This document shows positions 1-11,392 of a DNA stretch of 64,000 nt, in pieces (positions within the stretch are counted from its first letter, which is position 1; the number at the start of each line of letters is the position of its first letter). The notes below the pieces were generated by a model. It saw nothing but the letters and a program-made list of their open reading frames with translations. It was not told the origin of the DNA and ran no database searches. A program made the position numbers and the translations under genes. This stretch comes from Xenopus tropicalis (lineage: Eukaryota; Chordata; Amphibia; Anura; Pipidae): NCBI RefSeq assembly GCF_000004195.4, contig NC_030677.2, positions 68,100,222 to 68,164,221 on the forward strand, in the 5' to 3' direction.

Positions 1-738
1 TTTCAGGAAGTTCATTTAATACACTGGCATATTTCATGCATACTTTTTTATTTTATATGCTTGAAGCCATGCCTACATCGGCCACCCACAAATAGTACCT
101 TACTTTTTCAAGCCAAAATGGTATTGGTGTCATATTTAAGAAACGTGTCTCAATAGCCCTGTATAATTCTGCCAATAATGCAAGTGCTGGGGGCTGAATC
201 AGATGTGAAAATCTATAAAGGTTTATAAATTGCCTATAATTGAAAAGCTTTGTTTCTGATTAGTACGGGGAAACAGCCCTGCCACCTACGAAAATAGAGC
301 CAAGCGTTCAGACAGTTTCCGCCAAAAATGACTTGCAAATGGTTTCTGTTCAGTCGTGGTTAGAAGCTCTGAATTTACAACTAGTTTTTTCTTTTTTTGG
401 CTGATATCATTTAGAAACATTAGCACCGAACACATCTGCTCTGTTTTTCGCTTTATTTCCACTTTTTCTGTGCATCTATATAGGTAGGCATGAAGTAAAA
501 CCTACCAGCTGTTAGGATAATGGGAGGGAGGAACCACCAAATATCCCTGGGCTAATGTCTAATTTTGTTTCAGATAAGAAGATTAGTGGATGCTCCCACC
601 ATTTAGTTTCTTTTCGTAGATTTAGATAATTGTGCCGTAAGTACAACTAAATTTGTGAGAAATCCTTAATTTTAAAGATAATATTGAAGAAATGTAAATT
701 AACCTTGTCAAATGTGGGCTTGTGAAACTATTCAGTGT
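1..738. other. Unrecognised AT-rich noncoding sequence
   Basis: I see no long open frame, RNA gene or recognised repeat end in this stretch. It ends at a TTAA tetranucleotide where a Kolobok-like element begins. Confidence 0.5.
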
Positions 739-859
739 TTAAAAGGGTTGGTTCACCTTTATATTAACTTTTAGTATTTTTATTTTATTTGCTTTCCTCT
801 TTTGATTTCTATTGGTTTTTGAAGCTACAATCTTACTGTTACTTTGTATTACTTATCTT
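739..859 (+). mobile_element. Kolobok/T2-like element, left-end fragment
   Basis: It starts with TTAA followed by an AAGGGTTGGTTCACCTTT-like terminus. That is the inverted counterpart of the GGTGAACCACCCCTTTTAA end seen at about 14911-14929. The copy is cut short at about 859, where a TAGTGAT-type MITE begins. The TTAA target preference fits the Kolobok superfamily. The right end was not found. Confidence 0.6.
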
Positions 860-1342
860 TAGTGATAAGCAAATCTGTATGCGCAAAAATGCTGAAAAAA
901 TCGCGGAACAGCAAAAAAATTGCAAAATGTGGCTATTGCACGCAACTTTTTTGACGTTACTGCAACTTTTTTCCTCACTCACCAAAGTTTAGTGATGGTA
1001 AATAGTGATGAGCAAATTTTTTCACCAGGCATGGATTCGCAGTGAATTTCTGCTTTTCAACATTTGCGAATTGTTTGCGAAACTTCAGTGAAAAATCAGA
1101 GTGACACGATTGCGTCAAATTGGGCATGGTCGCGTAAAAAAAAAAACGTGTTTGACAAAAAAAAGACACTGGCGACAAAAAAAGACGCATGTGACAAAAA
1201 AAATTGTACGATAAATGTGTTTCGCAAATTTTCTTGTTGATTCGCAAATTTTTCGCTGAAGCGAAATCGCGGACAGATTCGTTCATCACTAATGGAAATT
1301 TTTACCCCGTTTCATGAAAAAATACACCAATGGCTTTGGACT
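860..1342 (+). mobile_element. hAT-like MITE (TAGTGATGAG family), interrupted by a second copy
   Basis: The left end TAGTGATAAGCAAATCTG is at 860. The body runs to 1002, is interrupted by a complete inverted copy (1003-1291), and seems to resume at 1292 with GTTTCATGAAAAAAT-type internal sequence. The right terminus is not clear. The short open frame over 789-992 lies across this repeat and is not a gene. Confidence 0.5.
1003..1291 (-). mobile_element. hAT-like MITE (TAGTGATGAG family), full length, nested
   Basis: It begins TAGTGATGAGCAAATTTTTT (the end that carries GGCATGGATTCGC) and ends CAGATTCGTTCATCACTA. The flanks ATGGTAAA and ATGGAAAT are an imperfect 8-bp target duplication (6 of 8). 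It sits inside another copy of the same family. An open frame on the minus strand across it is a product of the repeat. Confidence 0.75.
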
Positions 1343-3527
1343 GTTCAAAGTTGATGTTCTATCTGTGTCTTGGGTTTTTTCTGCAGCTACTGTGGGCCAT
1401 CTGATATTATGTACTCATTTAATTACTGATTTATATTTAACTATTGCATGATGTCATCAGCTGACAATTGTCTTCTAAGAAATCAAATTAAATGAAAGTT
1501 CCAGGTGTTGATGATGCATGCATCTATTTTAACTGACAGCTATAGACACCATGGCAAATGTGGAGCAATTATGCTTTAAGTGGGCACATTGAGGTTTTTT
1601 TTTTTAACCCAGTATGCAACGTCTATCACTTATTGAGAGAGATAAATAATGAGGTTGGAAGAATGAACCTGAAAACACCCATCTCATTTTGAAATATACT
1701 GTCTATAGATCTCGATTTAGGAACAGTAAAACCAGTAAGATTTCTACCTATCAACAGAGAGCAAAACTGCCACCTTTTACTGAAAATTTTTACAAAACTG
1801 GCAAAAAATTAGTGAAGTTTTATCATAATTTTGCCAAATGCATTGGAGTCAATGGGCACTTTTTGCCATGTTTTTTCTTGCACCAATACATTCGTCATTT
1901 TTTTTGCACGAAATTCATTAACATCAATTGGTTTTTTTTTTCTTTTCCTTCAAATTGTGTAATGTATAAATTGCAGCACTATTTGACGAGTTAACAAATA
2001 TTTATAGATTAAATAAATGCATTTGTACTTTTATAATAATCCAGATATTGAACTTTCATTAGCAAATTAGTACCAAACACAGATGAAGGATGGAAGAATA
2101 TTTATTATCCATTTCATTTTGAGATATGCACTCAAACAACAGAAAAATTTGTGAAATGTGTTTGTCGTGCAACTTTTTTGTCTTCCGCGTCTTTTATTTG
2201 TCGCTCGTAACATCGAGTATCAAGGCCTTCACAGTATGCTTGCTTGATATAGGAAATGCAATTATTTTTTTTTTGCAATTATTTTTTTGTCTTGTCCAAC
2301 ATCTTAGATATTTATTAAAGTCATATTGTACTGGTAGAGATATAATTAATAATCTATTTTGTTATTTTACCATACTGACTATAGAAAATACATAAAAAGG
2401 TTCACATGATCCAAAAACTTATTTACAAATGCTCTACTAAAAAAGCTTAAAGCATAAAATGGTCTACACCACATTATTGAATTACATTTTAAAGAAAAAA
2501 AATACATTTAGGCAATAAAACCATTTAAATCTAATATAAACATTTCCCAATAATGTGTGTTATAGTCCATGTTTTGAAGACATTGGTTATATTTTGTAGA
2601 AGATCTAAACAATTGTGCTGTTCTTTCAACTGATTATCATGGTCTCATTCCCATTTCACCCTGTTGATGCATTCATTTTTATCTATTATGTGGAATATGT
2701 GTGACAACCACAATAATGTAGATTCATTTGATATCTAGACAAGTGCCATATATACCTACAAGTTGGATAGGGTTAGACTGAGGACAAAGAATTTTATTAA
2801 TCAATCTAACAGACCAAGGAAGTCAAAGTCTGATGAGTAAAATGCGTGTTCTTTGAATAATTTAAAAGTCTTATAAAAGTGTTCTAAGTTCAAATGTTTA
2901 GAAAAATGCTATGTTTGTTTAAGTCTATAATTGTTTTAGAAATCTTAGTTTTAGATTAAAATAATGTTTTTTAGTTTGTTTCTTAAATCATCACAGACTA
3001 TAAACCCATTCTTTTAGGGTAATGGCACATAGGCGTATTCTTGGGGAACAAAGTAACATTGATATTATATAAGGAAAACATTTTCTTGCACCAACTGCTT
3101 TTTTCTTTTCCATGTTTGTTTCTTTTTAATCCAGTATTATGGTTTATAATAAAAACAAATGCCACCTACAACTTGACAAGCATTTGAAACAAATTGTTGC
3201 ATGAAAATACAAGAGAGATTGTGATCTCTCTAATAATAGAATTGAATAATAGAATAAAAGTGTGGCATTATTAAGGAGTCCAAAAAGTGGCAATAAAGCA
3301 CACAGTACAGCCCCCACTGACTATTATTGCATTAGCCTGAAAGTGCATTTATGAGAGCTTGCCAACTAATTGCAATGTTAGACTCGTTGGGGCTGATTTG
3401 GGAGCTTTATCAGTGCATTTTTAAGTAGCCCAAACATACAGTTTTAAAACAGACCTGTAAACCCTAGGCTTGAGTCATATATTGTGCTTTGTCTAGTTGG
3501 TGTATCTATGCCAGTGGAGAAAAGGCA
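1343..3527. other. Mostly unrecognised noncoding sequence with weak MITE remnants
   Basis: At about 1800-1950 and 2125-2235 there are stretches resembling the interior of the TAGTGATGAG family (GTCAATGGGCACTTTTT and GTGTTTGTCGTGCAACTTTTTTG), without ends. The rest shows no open frame or recognisable repeat. Confidence 0.45.
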
Positions 3528-3738
3528 TCCCCGACCAACATCTAGCCTGAAATTGAGCAGATCTCGATCTGGAAGGTTTGATTTTTCCATCAGATTGAGG
3601 ACTGCATCGACTCGTTGATGAAGCCCCCCGAACTGATGGCGCCTATACCTCCCTTTTTAATTCGTTCATATAAGGAGAAGATCTGTTCACTTTGCAACCT
3701 CTCCAAGTGAGTGGATCTTACTGTGTATGGCCAGCTTT
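3528..3738. mobile_element. GTGGCCATACACG-family MITE, end fragment
   Basis: It contains degenerate GACCAACATCTAGCC, GCATCGACTCGTTGATG and GAGTGGATCTTACTGTGTATGGCCAGCTTTA stretches that match the terminal parts of the GTGTATGGCCA(C/G)CTTTA elements elsewhere in the window. The opposite end is missing or too decayed to see. Confidence 0.55.
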
Positions 3739-3739
3739 A

Positions 3740-5500
3740 CTGTGTGTACTTACAGAGATGGCAAAAAAATAAAATAAAAAAGAAATAATAAAATGAAATT
3801 GTTGTCATCACCTGTTACATCTGGCTATTACTGAATGCAGCACATGTTAGCCCAAAAACACTTCTGCATGCATTTTCAAGTTAAAATAGTTCCAGTTTAT
3901 ATAGTTTAAAAAATGTAATATACTTTGCTTTAAAAACAGCGTTTTTTTTTTTTGAGCAAACAATTATGGACAGTTTTATAAATAGGTCCATTTGTCCCTG
4001 ATATTAGGGCACAGTTATATTGAACTATTATTTAGCAAAGGAAAAAAGTGACAAAATGCTTAACAGCATAGTAGGCTTGTCATATTTGTACTGACATGTT
4101 CAGAAAATGTTATTCTTATTGCAACCTTTCACAATAACCCGTGCATGCCTTTGTATAAAAACCTCAAAAATGTAAATAATTGTATTAAATAGGAACAAGC
4201 AAACTTATCCGTGGAGCAGTTTATGCTGCGTTCCCCATATTTTATTTATTGTGAGACTCCTGTACTGTTACTAAACGAGTGCCAATACATTGGTTGCTCT
4301 TTTGTATTTATACAGCACAATTCAATTTGATTCCTATAGATTTTTGTGGAGACAAACCATACAATAATCTTCGTACTTTCTAAATGATTTGTATCTCCTT
4401 TGCCTTGTGTATGACATATTTATATGTATATAGTGTGTATATATATATATACATTTTTAATTATTTATTTAATTTTGTAATTATATATTTTTTCTTGATC
4501 CTGGAAAAAATGCAGGACATTGGACCTACAGCTGTTACTTTCCAAAATTTTGCACACAAACAAACAAAACTCTGTGGAGTGTCCTGATTTCTGGTAGAAG
4601 AGAGAGTTTACTCTGCATTTACAAACTCAAGAACTATGGTCCCTAAATATCAAGCTTTTCTAATATTTAGTTGAAAGGAGGTGACCCAGTTGTCAAGCTA
4701 TCCCTCTCATCTGTATCATAATTCTACTTATGGTCGTCACTTCTCTGCAAAGACGGTGGAACAATTATTTATGATCTTATGGTTACTACCAGTTGTTGAT
4801 GATATCACCCTTGGCAACTTTCATCCTTTTTATCACCCTGATCTTTTTCTTTAGCAAATTCTATACTGTGATTGAAGGGGGAAAAAACAACATGTGCTAC
4901 AACTTTTCACACCCAAAACATATTGAGAACACAGACACTATGTAATGCCTAATGCAAACTATTGCAACGGGTTATCAACAGCGTTCCGTCTGTCAGTAAT
5001 ACTCAACAAATTAGACGTTTGCTGTTTCACAGATTCTCAGTCAGATGTCCTGTCAACAACATTAGGTTTGCCATCTGGGTAGCAAAAACTGAGATCTTTT
5101 GGCCCAAAGAGAGGTGATGTAACAGTCAAGGAGCATTGATTGGGATGTGGTGGATTATATTTAAAACCTATCATATTTGTTCAATAACCGTGGATGACAA
5201 CATTCTTCTGCACAATGAAAAGCTTTCTGATTCTGGCTAAATCCCATGCATTTGCTAGATTTTGTACATCTTGAGTTCATCCACTGGCATGAAATGAAGT
5301 AAAATACAGATCAGCTCTGCTCTAACTATAAAAATTGTATTATATACGCTTGTAAAACGTTAACATATCATTTTAACAGAATACTTCATTCATGATTTCT
5401 CATAAACACAAGATAAAAATTAGCAAGATCTATGACTTCAAATAGTCTTATGAAGTGTTTTTTCCTAGTGCAGAATCAAAGAAGTAACAAAAGGTTTGTG
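3740..5500. other. Unrecognised noncoding sequence
   Basis: There is a short TA-rich microsatellite at about 4430-4455 and nothing else I can name. The 67-codon frame over 4384-4587 is created by the TATATA run and is not credible as a gene. Confidence 0.45.
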
Positions 5501-5544
5501 CAGATATATATATATACAGTATAGTATATATATATAGACATCAA

Positions 5545-5616
5545 TAAAAAAGAAGCCGCTCTCACAGGACTTATGTACAGCAAAAATTCTTATTTATTCA
5601 ACTGGTGAACTATATG

Positions 5617-5653
<37 letters not shown>

Positions 5654-5758
5654 TCGGAGAAAGGTACCGCTCACTCAGGTCTTAGGTTCAATTTTGTAAA
5701 TTTTATTATAAAGGCAAGGGATCTGACGTTTTGGCTGCAACACCAGCCTTTGTCAAAG

Positions 5759-5790
<32 letters not shown>

Positions 5791-5803
5791 CATACATACA
5801 TAC
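5545..5803. repeat. Two repeat-unit fragments separated by long (TA)n tracts
   Basis: Two related segments begin GAAGCCGCTCTCACAGGACTT (about 5551) and GGTACCGCTCACTCAGGTCTT (about 5662). Each continues into a similar ATTTATT/ATTTTATTATA body, and the second has GACGTTTTGGCTGCAACACC. They alternate with (TA)n at 5611-5653 and 5759-5803, the last passing into (CATA)n. The sequence resembles retroelement 3' debris with a microsatellite tail. I cannot name the family. Confidence 0.4.
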
Positions 5804-6112
5804 AATGTTTTCAATGTTTCACATTACCTAGATTTAAAAATAAATTGTATTTTATTTTTTTATTTTTTTAATGTTTTTTACCTCTGTGTTCCTAATATGA
5901 CAACAGTCTTAATGAGGAATTATTAAACTTAATGAATCTTTAAATCTAAGATGTGGTTCCGGGTAAAGTTCTGTATCATGTCATGCCAGTTAAAAAAGTT
6001 ATAGGGTAGAACTTTTTATATAAATCATTTTTCCAGCTCCCTGCCTTGTGAATTATGGTAACAATAGACGTGTCTGGAATGCTTCCCTTTGTGTAATTTA
6101 TTATTCTTTGGA

Positions 6113-6542
6113 TAGGAAGCATTTTTGTGACATTTCCGATCATCAGATCAAGATTCAAACGTACTTTTGATTCATCAAAGTACGTTTGAATCTCGATCTG
6201 ATGATCGGAAATGTCACGAAAATGCTTACAAAAAATCGTAATAGTCATGATAATATTGTATTGGTGATCCGAAAGTCATGATATTTTCGTATCCGAACAA
6301 TTGTAAACAGAGGGAAAATCTTTCTGACTCAATGGCACTCTGCAGCTCCAACCTGGTCAAAGGAAAGTCATGATAACAAAGCTTTAATGATTCAGAAACT
6401 TTTATACTTGTTGCGACATATACGATTTTGTTGTGTAAAATTTGTCGCAAATAAAAGGTAGAAAATACACACAGTTCTATAAATTAGAAAAAATACAATT
6501 TTTTTGTATTCTGAATCAAACTTGCTTTGATAAAAGTGCCCC
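6113..6542 (-). mobile_element. GGGGCNCATTTA-type palindromic MITE, one end with a terminal hairpin
   Basis: The right end is GCTTTGATAAAAGTGCCCC. The body shares GGCACTCTGCAGCTCCAACCTGG with the elements at 49433-49926 and 7350-7836. The left boundary is replaced by a tight hairpin (6117-6227) made of the element's own sequence. Confidence 0.6.
6117..6227. repeat. Near-perfect hairpin, 50-bp arms
   Basis: Arms 6117-6166 and 6178-6227 are reverse complements with two mismatches, around an 11-base loop. The sequence is MITE-derived (contains TTTCCGATCATCAGATC). Confidence 0.85.
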
Positions 6543-6828
6543 TATATGTTCATTAAACATTTCTTTTTAAACACAGTTATACCATCATGTTCCCAGAATG
6601 CTGGAAAGCTAATCTAGAATGTCAAGCTGCTGCTGTAGTACACTGAGCCAAGCCTCATGTAGCAAGCCTCTCTTAGCTACAGGCAGTTGGTTTACCTGGG
6701 AACAAGGTAAAAGGTCTTCATATTTGTTCTTGACCCCCCAACTCTAAAGGGGGACCATTCAGACACAGTCTTTAGTAATATGCTTAAACCTAATCCAAGG
6801 GAGCACAGGCTACATTTTTGCACCCTTA

Positions 6829-7108
6829 GGCCAATGTCCCACAGAGGGAGTTAGTCGCCCGCCATAGATCTCTGCTACTGCAGGCAACTAAATGCCTTTC
6901 CACCAGCACCATAGGAGTCGACATCGCTTCAGTTTTCTGAAGTCACACAAAGTTGCCTGACGGAGGAAACTTTGTTTGACTTCGGAAAGATGAACTGATG
7001 AGTAGGCGCTTCAAATGGCAAAAATAGGAGTCGCCGGTGGAAAGGCATTTCAGAGCGTTTAGCAGACATCTATCTTGCGTGACTAATTTGCTCTGTTGGA
7101 CATTAGCC
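6829..7108. mobile_element. Palindromic MITE with GGCCAATGTCCCACAGAG ends
   Basis: The left end GGCCAATGTCCCACAGAG and right end CTCTGTTGGACATTAGCC are inverted copies with two differences. The interior contains GTCGCCGGTGGAAAGGCATTT and its inverted partner ATGCCTTTCCACCAGC. The left flank is TTA, but I could not confirm a matching right duplication. It is related in style to the GAGATTAGTCGCC element at 46228. Confidence 0.6.
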
Positions 7109-7129
7109 AACAGAACTACTGTGTGTCTT

Positions 7130-7313
7130 TTTTGCGGTGTGCAACTTTTTTTTACATGACCACGATTTCTTTTTACATGACCGTGACTTTTTTGAAGTGA
7201 CTGTGAAAATTTCTTCACTCTGCAATTTTTGTGGCGGTAAATTTTTGCAGCTGTTTCAAAATGAGGAATTTTGTGGAGTGTCCATGGCTGGCGAAAAATT
7301 TCACTCATCGCTA
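7130..7313 (+). mobile_element. hAT-like MITE (TAGTGATGAG family), right part
   Basis: It has TGCAACTTTTTTTTACATGACC interior motifs and ends TCCATGGCTGGCGAAAAATT...CACTCATCGCTA. The left end is not recognisable. Confidence 0.6.
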
Positions 7314-7349
7314 GTGAAAAGTAATGTCTGAGAGAAAGTAAACCATTTG

Positions 7350-7836
7350 GGGGCCCATTTATCAATGTACGATTGGATAGGGTCTGAATACTAAAAATTC
7401 GTATTTTTTACAAGTTATAGAACTGTGTGTATTTTCTGCGAATTTTTTGTTAATTTGCGCAACTTTTTTGTACTTTGCGTCAATTTGTGCGACAAAATCG
7501 TATTTGTCATAACGAGTACCAAAGTTTCGGAATTCATTCAAGCTTCGGGATTGTGACTTTCCTTGGGCCAGGTTGGAGCTGCAGAATACCATTGAATAAT
7601 ACAGGGGCTTCCAAAAACATGCACAGAAAGTCAGAATGTCAGAAAGTTTTTTGTGCCTTTTACAATCGTTCGGATACTAAAATTTCAGAACTTTCTCATT
7701 GCACCACAATATTTTTGTACGACCACGATCCAAAATTTTTGTACTTTTAGCCACATCAGAAAATATTGCATTTAATCCAAATTTTTTGTATTGTGCTTTT
7801 TAATGTCCGAAATTCAGACTTTGATAAATGGGCCCC
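7350..7836. mobile_element. Palindromic MITE GGGGCCCATTTATCA...TGATAAATGGGCCCC
   Basis: Both ends are inverted copies starting GGGGCCCATTTATCAA. The element is flanked by TTG on both sides (7347-7349 and 7837-7839), a 3-bp duplication. It is 487 bp long. Internal inverted sequence is extensive but diverged. The 3-bp duplication points to a PIF/Harbinger-type origin, although TTG is not the usual TWA target. Confidence 0.75.
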
Positions 7837-7948
7837 TTGATGTTTTCATTGTATTTATGTACCTGAAAGGTACCTCTGCATATATGGTAAATTGTTCTGT
7901 GAAATTATCATGTAATTTACTTTAATAAGATAAATATCTAACAAATAA

Positions 7949-8130
7949 TAGTGATGAGCGAATCTGTCTTGTTTTGCTTTGCCAAAAATTTCGCAAAACT
8001 GAAAAAACTTGCAAAACACATTGAAGTCAATGGGTTTTTGTGGCAGTGACTTTTTCCATATTGCACAACCTTTTTTTGCAGCCGTTGGAGTCTATGGGCG
8101 TTTTTTTTAGCAGCAAAAGAATTTTGTTAT
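7949..8130 (+). mobile_element. hAT-like MITE (TAGTGATGAG family), left part
   Basis: It begins TAGTGATGAGCGAATCTGTC and continues with the family's TTGAAGTCAATGGGTTTTTG interior. The right end is missing. Confidence 0.65.
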
Positions 8131-9121
8131 TATAACATAATCATTTAACATTGATAACATGATAAAATACTGCAAATATAGGTGTGTACATTGACTCCAA
8201 TTTATGAAATACCAGCATTTTCCATATTCTATTTATCAAACGGATATTGCTCAGAAAGAAAGCCAAGGTTTTGCAAAATACATCTTGAGTACATTTTTCT
8301 GAAACCATGGTCATCTGTTTGGTTGATTCTAGCTACTGGCAAGTAAAAGGTGTTGAGCTCACATATTTAATTCAATAAGGGAATTTAAAAATGCTTTTGA
8401 ATACATGTCAAACTATGCTAGGTATGAAACAAAGCCAGATTAAGATGGTCTGAGATTTTACAAAAAAAAAAAGTTGACAAGTCTAGGTGAGCACATACAT
8501 ATGATGCTTTTAGTAATAGGGGAGTTACAGCACGAACAACAAATTTGTGGCTAGCGAACACGCTAGTTTTCTTTTAATTTGAAAATCATTTTATTAGTAA
8601 AAGCTACAGTGTCCTCCTTTCCCAGATTTTGCTTTAAGGAAGGAGTAATATTTGGGGAAGAGAGACCATTTTGCTTGTCTATAAGCTGGAACTGACAATG
8701 TATATAAGGTAAAGGGCAAGCAGGAAGGAAAGCAAAATACCTGTGAGCTTGGTAATTTGTTTTTTTGGCTGTCACAAATTGTATGTAGTTTTCCCACGAT
8801 TTGACATTTTTCCCAGAACTGCAGTGTATGTTACATACAGTGCAATTGCAATATAATTTCTTTGGATGTTTCTGTGAATTTGGTGCAAGTTAGGACAGAA
8901 CTGGGATGCACCAAGGGTTACTGATGCAATACACTAGGGAAACCCTAAAAACAATTCTACGTCCAGTCTTATAATAACCCAGTAAGCTGGGTGGCCACAT
9001 TGGCATTTCCCACAAGTACTTGTAAATGCAAGGACCATGTATGGCACAAGTACCTTTTATATATAACTGCAAGGTGTGCACAATTTCATAGAAAAAAATA
9101 CAGTAGCTAGTGATGATGGAA
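8131..9121. other. Unrecognised noncoding sequence
   Basis: No repeat end, RNA gene or convincing reading frame is visible. Short minus-strand frames at 8563-8797 and 8890-9159 show no recognisable protein. Confidence 0.4.
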
Positions 9122-9489
9122 TTATATAAAAAAAAATCACCAAGATAAACAGTTGCCAAAACAAGAAAGTCTCCAAAAAAAAAAGCCCATTGACTTTAAT
9201 GCATTTGGAGTGAGAAAAAACACCCAATGACAAAAAAGTCCCTTAGACGAAAAAGTCGCCAAGAAAAATGTGACTGAGACAAAAATGTTGCCACAAAAAA
9301 AATGTCCATTGACTTTAATACATTTGGAGTAAGAAAAAAGTTGCACATAAAAAATGATGCGAGGGATAAAAAATTGTCATTCGTAAAAATAGTCGCACGT
9401 TGACTTCAATGCTTTATTCCTTTAGCAAATTTTTCACCATTTTGTAAATTTTTCAGTGAAGCGAAATGGGACGATTTACTCACCACTTA
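9122..9489 (-). mobile_element. hAT-like MITE (TAGTGATGAG family), internally repeated
   Basis: It carries two copies of CATTGACTTTAAT(G/A)CATTTGGAGT(G/A)AGAAAAAA about 120 bp apart and ends AGCGAAATGGGACGATTTACTCACCACTTA. The left terminus is not visible. The internal duplication distinguishes it from compact copies. Confidence 0.6.
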
Positions 9490-11084
9490 CAGTAACTTTA
9501 TATTTGTATTATTTCTACTTTTCTTTTACAATTCTAGACTTAAAAATATCTTTATGGAACACATTACATAAATAGAGTTTATTAGATATAAGTCCAGATT
9601 CACTTCAATCAGAAAAAAATTGACTTCAATTGATTTTTCATTTGATAAACCATTTAATCATTTTTCTCATTGAATCGGTTCCATAATTTACATCTGACCA
9701 CCATTAAAACTGCTTTTTCACTATGTATTAAGAAAGTAATAGAAGTAAGTTGCTTGTGGTTTGGAGAGATAGTAGACAAAGTACAAAGTACGCATCACTT
9801 GCAGTTTCCCCTAATGTTCCTTAGTTCTTTTAATACAAATATTTGACTAACCTATGGCAATCAGGAAGCTCGCCAATGCTTTCATAATATTACATTTTCT
9901 CTAGTAAATGATACCAGAAAGAGGCAATAAAAGGTCTAATTGGATCTTTGATTATAATAAACTTGTTTAACTTGTAAAAGTTTTAACAGATGATTGTAAT
10001 TCAGAACACACAAAAGACATGTTGCCCCCAAGAAACACAATGAAAGTTTTTCAGGTTAAAAAATCACAGTGTTTACATGCTGTCAACAAAAACCCAAACA
10101 CGTCTCATTCCCCCTGACCTTTCTTTAAAGTGAGTTACCATGTCTAATAATAAGATAGTGACCTAATTGTGTGATATTAGTAACAGACTAGCCTCAAAGA
10201 GTCTGTGTTATTCAACAGGCAGGAGAAAAAAATGAATCTGTCCTAGAGGTCACTTTTCCTAAAGGTCATGATGTGTGGGAGAATTTTACTCAACATCACA
10301 TCTGAAAAAAGGGGGTTACAAAACAACAACACAGAAAATATACATTTAAAATGCAAATTACATTCTGGAAAATTCTTTGCTCAGCCTTTCATTTCCACCT
10401 CCTGCCTCATTTTCATTTCAACCACCCAAAAAGAGTAAATCCTTTTATCAATTTTTGACCTTCATACCCCCCAAAACATTTTAAAGCAGAAATAGCCTAT
10501 ACACTTCCTATGGGTTTTGTCAATAATTACATAGCACAAAGGTCTTAAGGGTTTTTAAGGGGTCATCCACAATAGTTTGGGCAGTGTGCAAAGAGCAAAA
10601 ATGGGCACTATGAGCTCATTTTGCTTTCCTCTTGAACAGTGTGCTGACTGCACTCGGGAACGCCCAAGTCAAGATGGACGGCATGGGGTACACAACATAG
10701 CCATTCCTTAGGTAGAAGTGCTACCTGAATGAGCACTTCTGCCCAGGGTATCATTATTGTTTGAGGCCTTCTTACTAATGTCCCCTGACATAGCTCTGCT
10801 TCACCATTGTTATAACAGAAAAAATGCATGACATATGACCATTACCTATGACTACGTGTGTATACACACAAAACGCGTCAGGATGTATTTATGAATAAAG
10901 GTGTTTAACCTTCACCACTGCCCTGGTGTCTGATTGAGTTGTTGAGTGCGTGTCACATGGTGCTTTGAAAAAATGCATAAGCCTTTATTTGATGCAATTT
11001 TTATAGGAAAAAAGTCATAAGTTTTCAGGCAGAATATGTCTTTTTATATGAGATGTTAATATTCTACAGTTTCTTAGACAATTT
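9490..11084. other. Low-repeat noncoding stretch with possible conserved block
   Basis: I see no transposon ends. The segment at about 9960-10320 looks more complex than its surroundings (balanced base use, motifs such as CTGACCTTTCTTTAAAG and AGAGGTCACTTTTCC). It could be a conserved noncoding element, but I cannot test conservation. At about 10855-10930 an ACGCGTCAGGATGTATTTATG sequence resembles repeat debris. No gene was recognised. Confidence 0.35.
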
Positions 11085-11200
11085 AGCTGGTCATACACAG
11101 AACAATTGTTCTTTACCTAATGACCAGTTTCAGTGCAATCTGACAAAACCATCAACTTATCATAAGGTTAGAGTGCACTGAACAATCGTACCTCTATCAG
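11085..11200. mobile_element. Decayed GGTCATACACA-type MITE fragment
   Basis: TAGCTGGTCATACACAGAACAATTG resembles the TAAGGTGGCCATACACG terminus seen elsewhere. Only one end is visible, and the next MITE begins at 11202. Confidence 0.35.
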
Positions 11201-11201
11201 T

Positions 11202-11392
11202 TAGTGATGAGCGAAACTGCTGAAAATTTCTGGAAACGGCGAAAATTTTCTAATATGCAGGACTGTTTTTTTGCCACACCATGTTTAATGCCACAACCAC
11301 GACTTTTTTTGACGTGACCGCGACTTTTCCCTCTCCCTGCAATTTTTTTAAAAAAAAATACACCAATGGGAAAATTTCACCAATGACCTCTT
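11202..11392 (+). mobile_element. hAT-like MITE (TAGTGATGAG family), right end lost
   Basis: It begins TAGTGATGAGCGAAACTG and has GCCACAACCACGACTTTTTTTGACGTGACCGCG-like interior motifs. It runs to CACCAATGGGAAAATTTCAC and then stops matching. Confidence 0.65.

Noticed and set aside
4384..5926. Frames with poly-Tyr/Ile stretches (YIYIYI)
   Set aside because: They are translations of (TA)n microsatellites.
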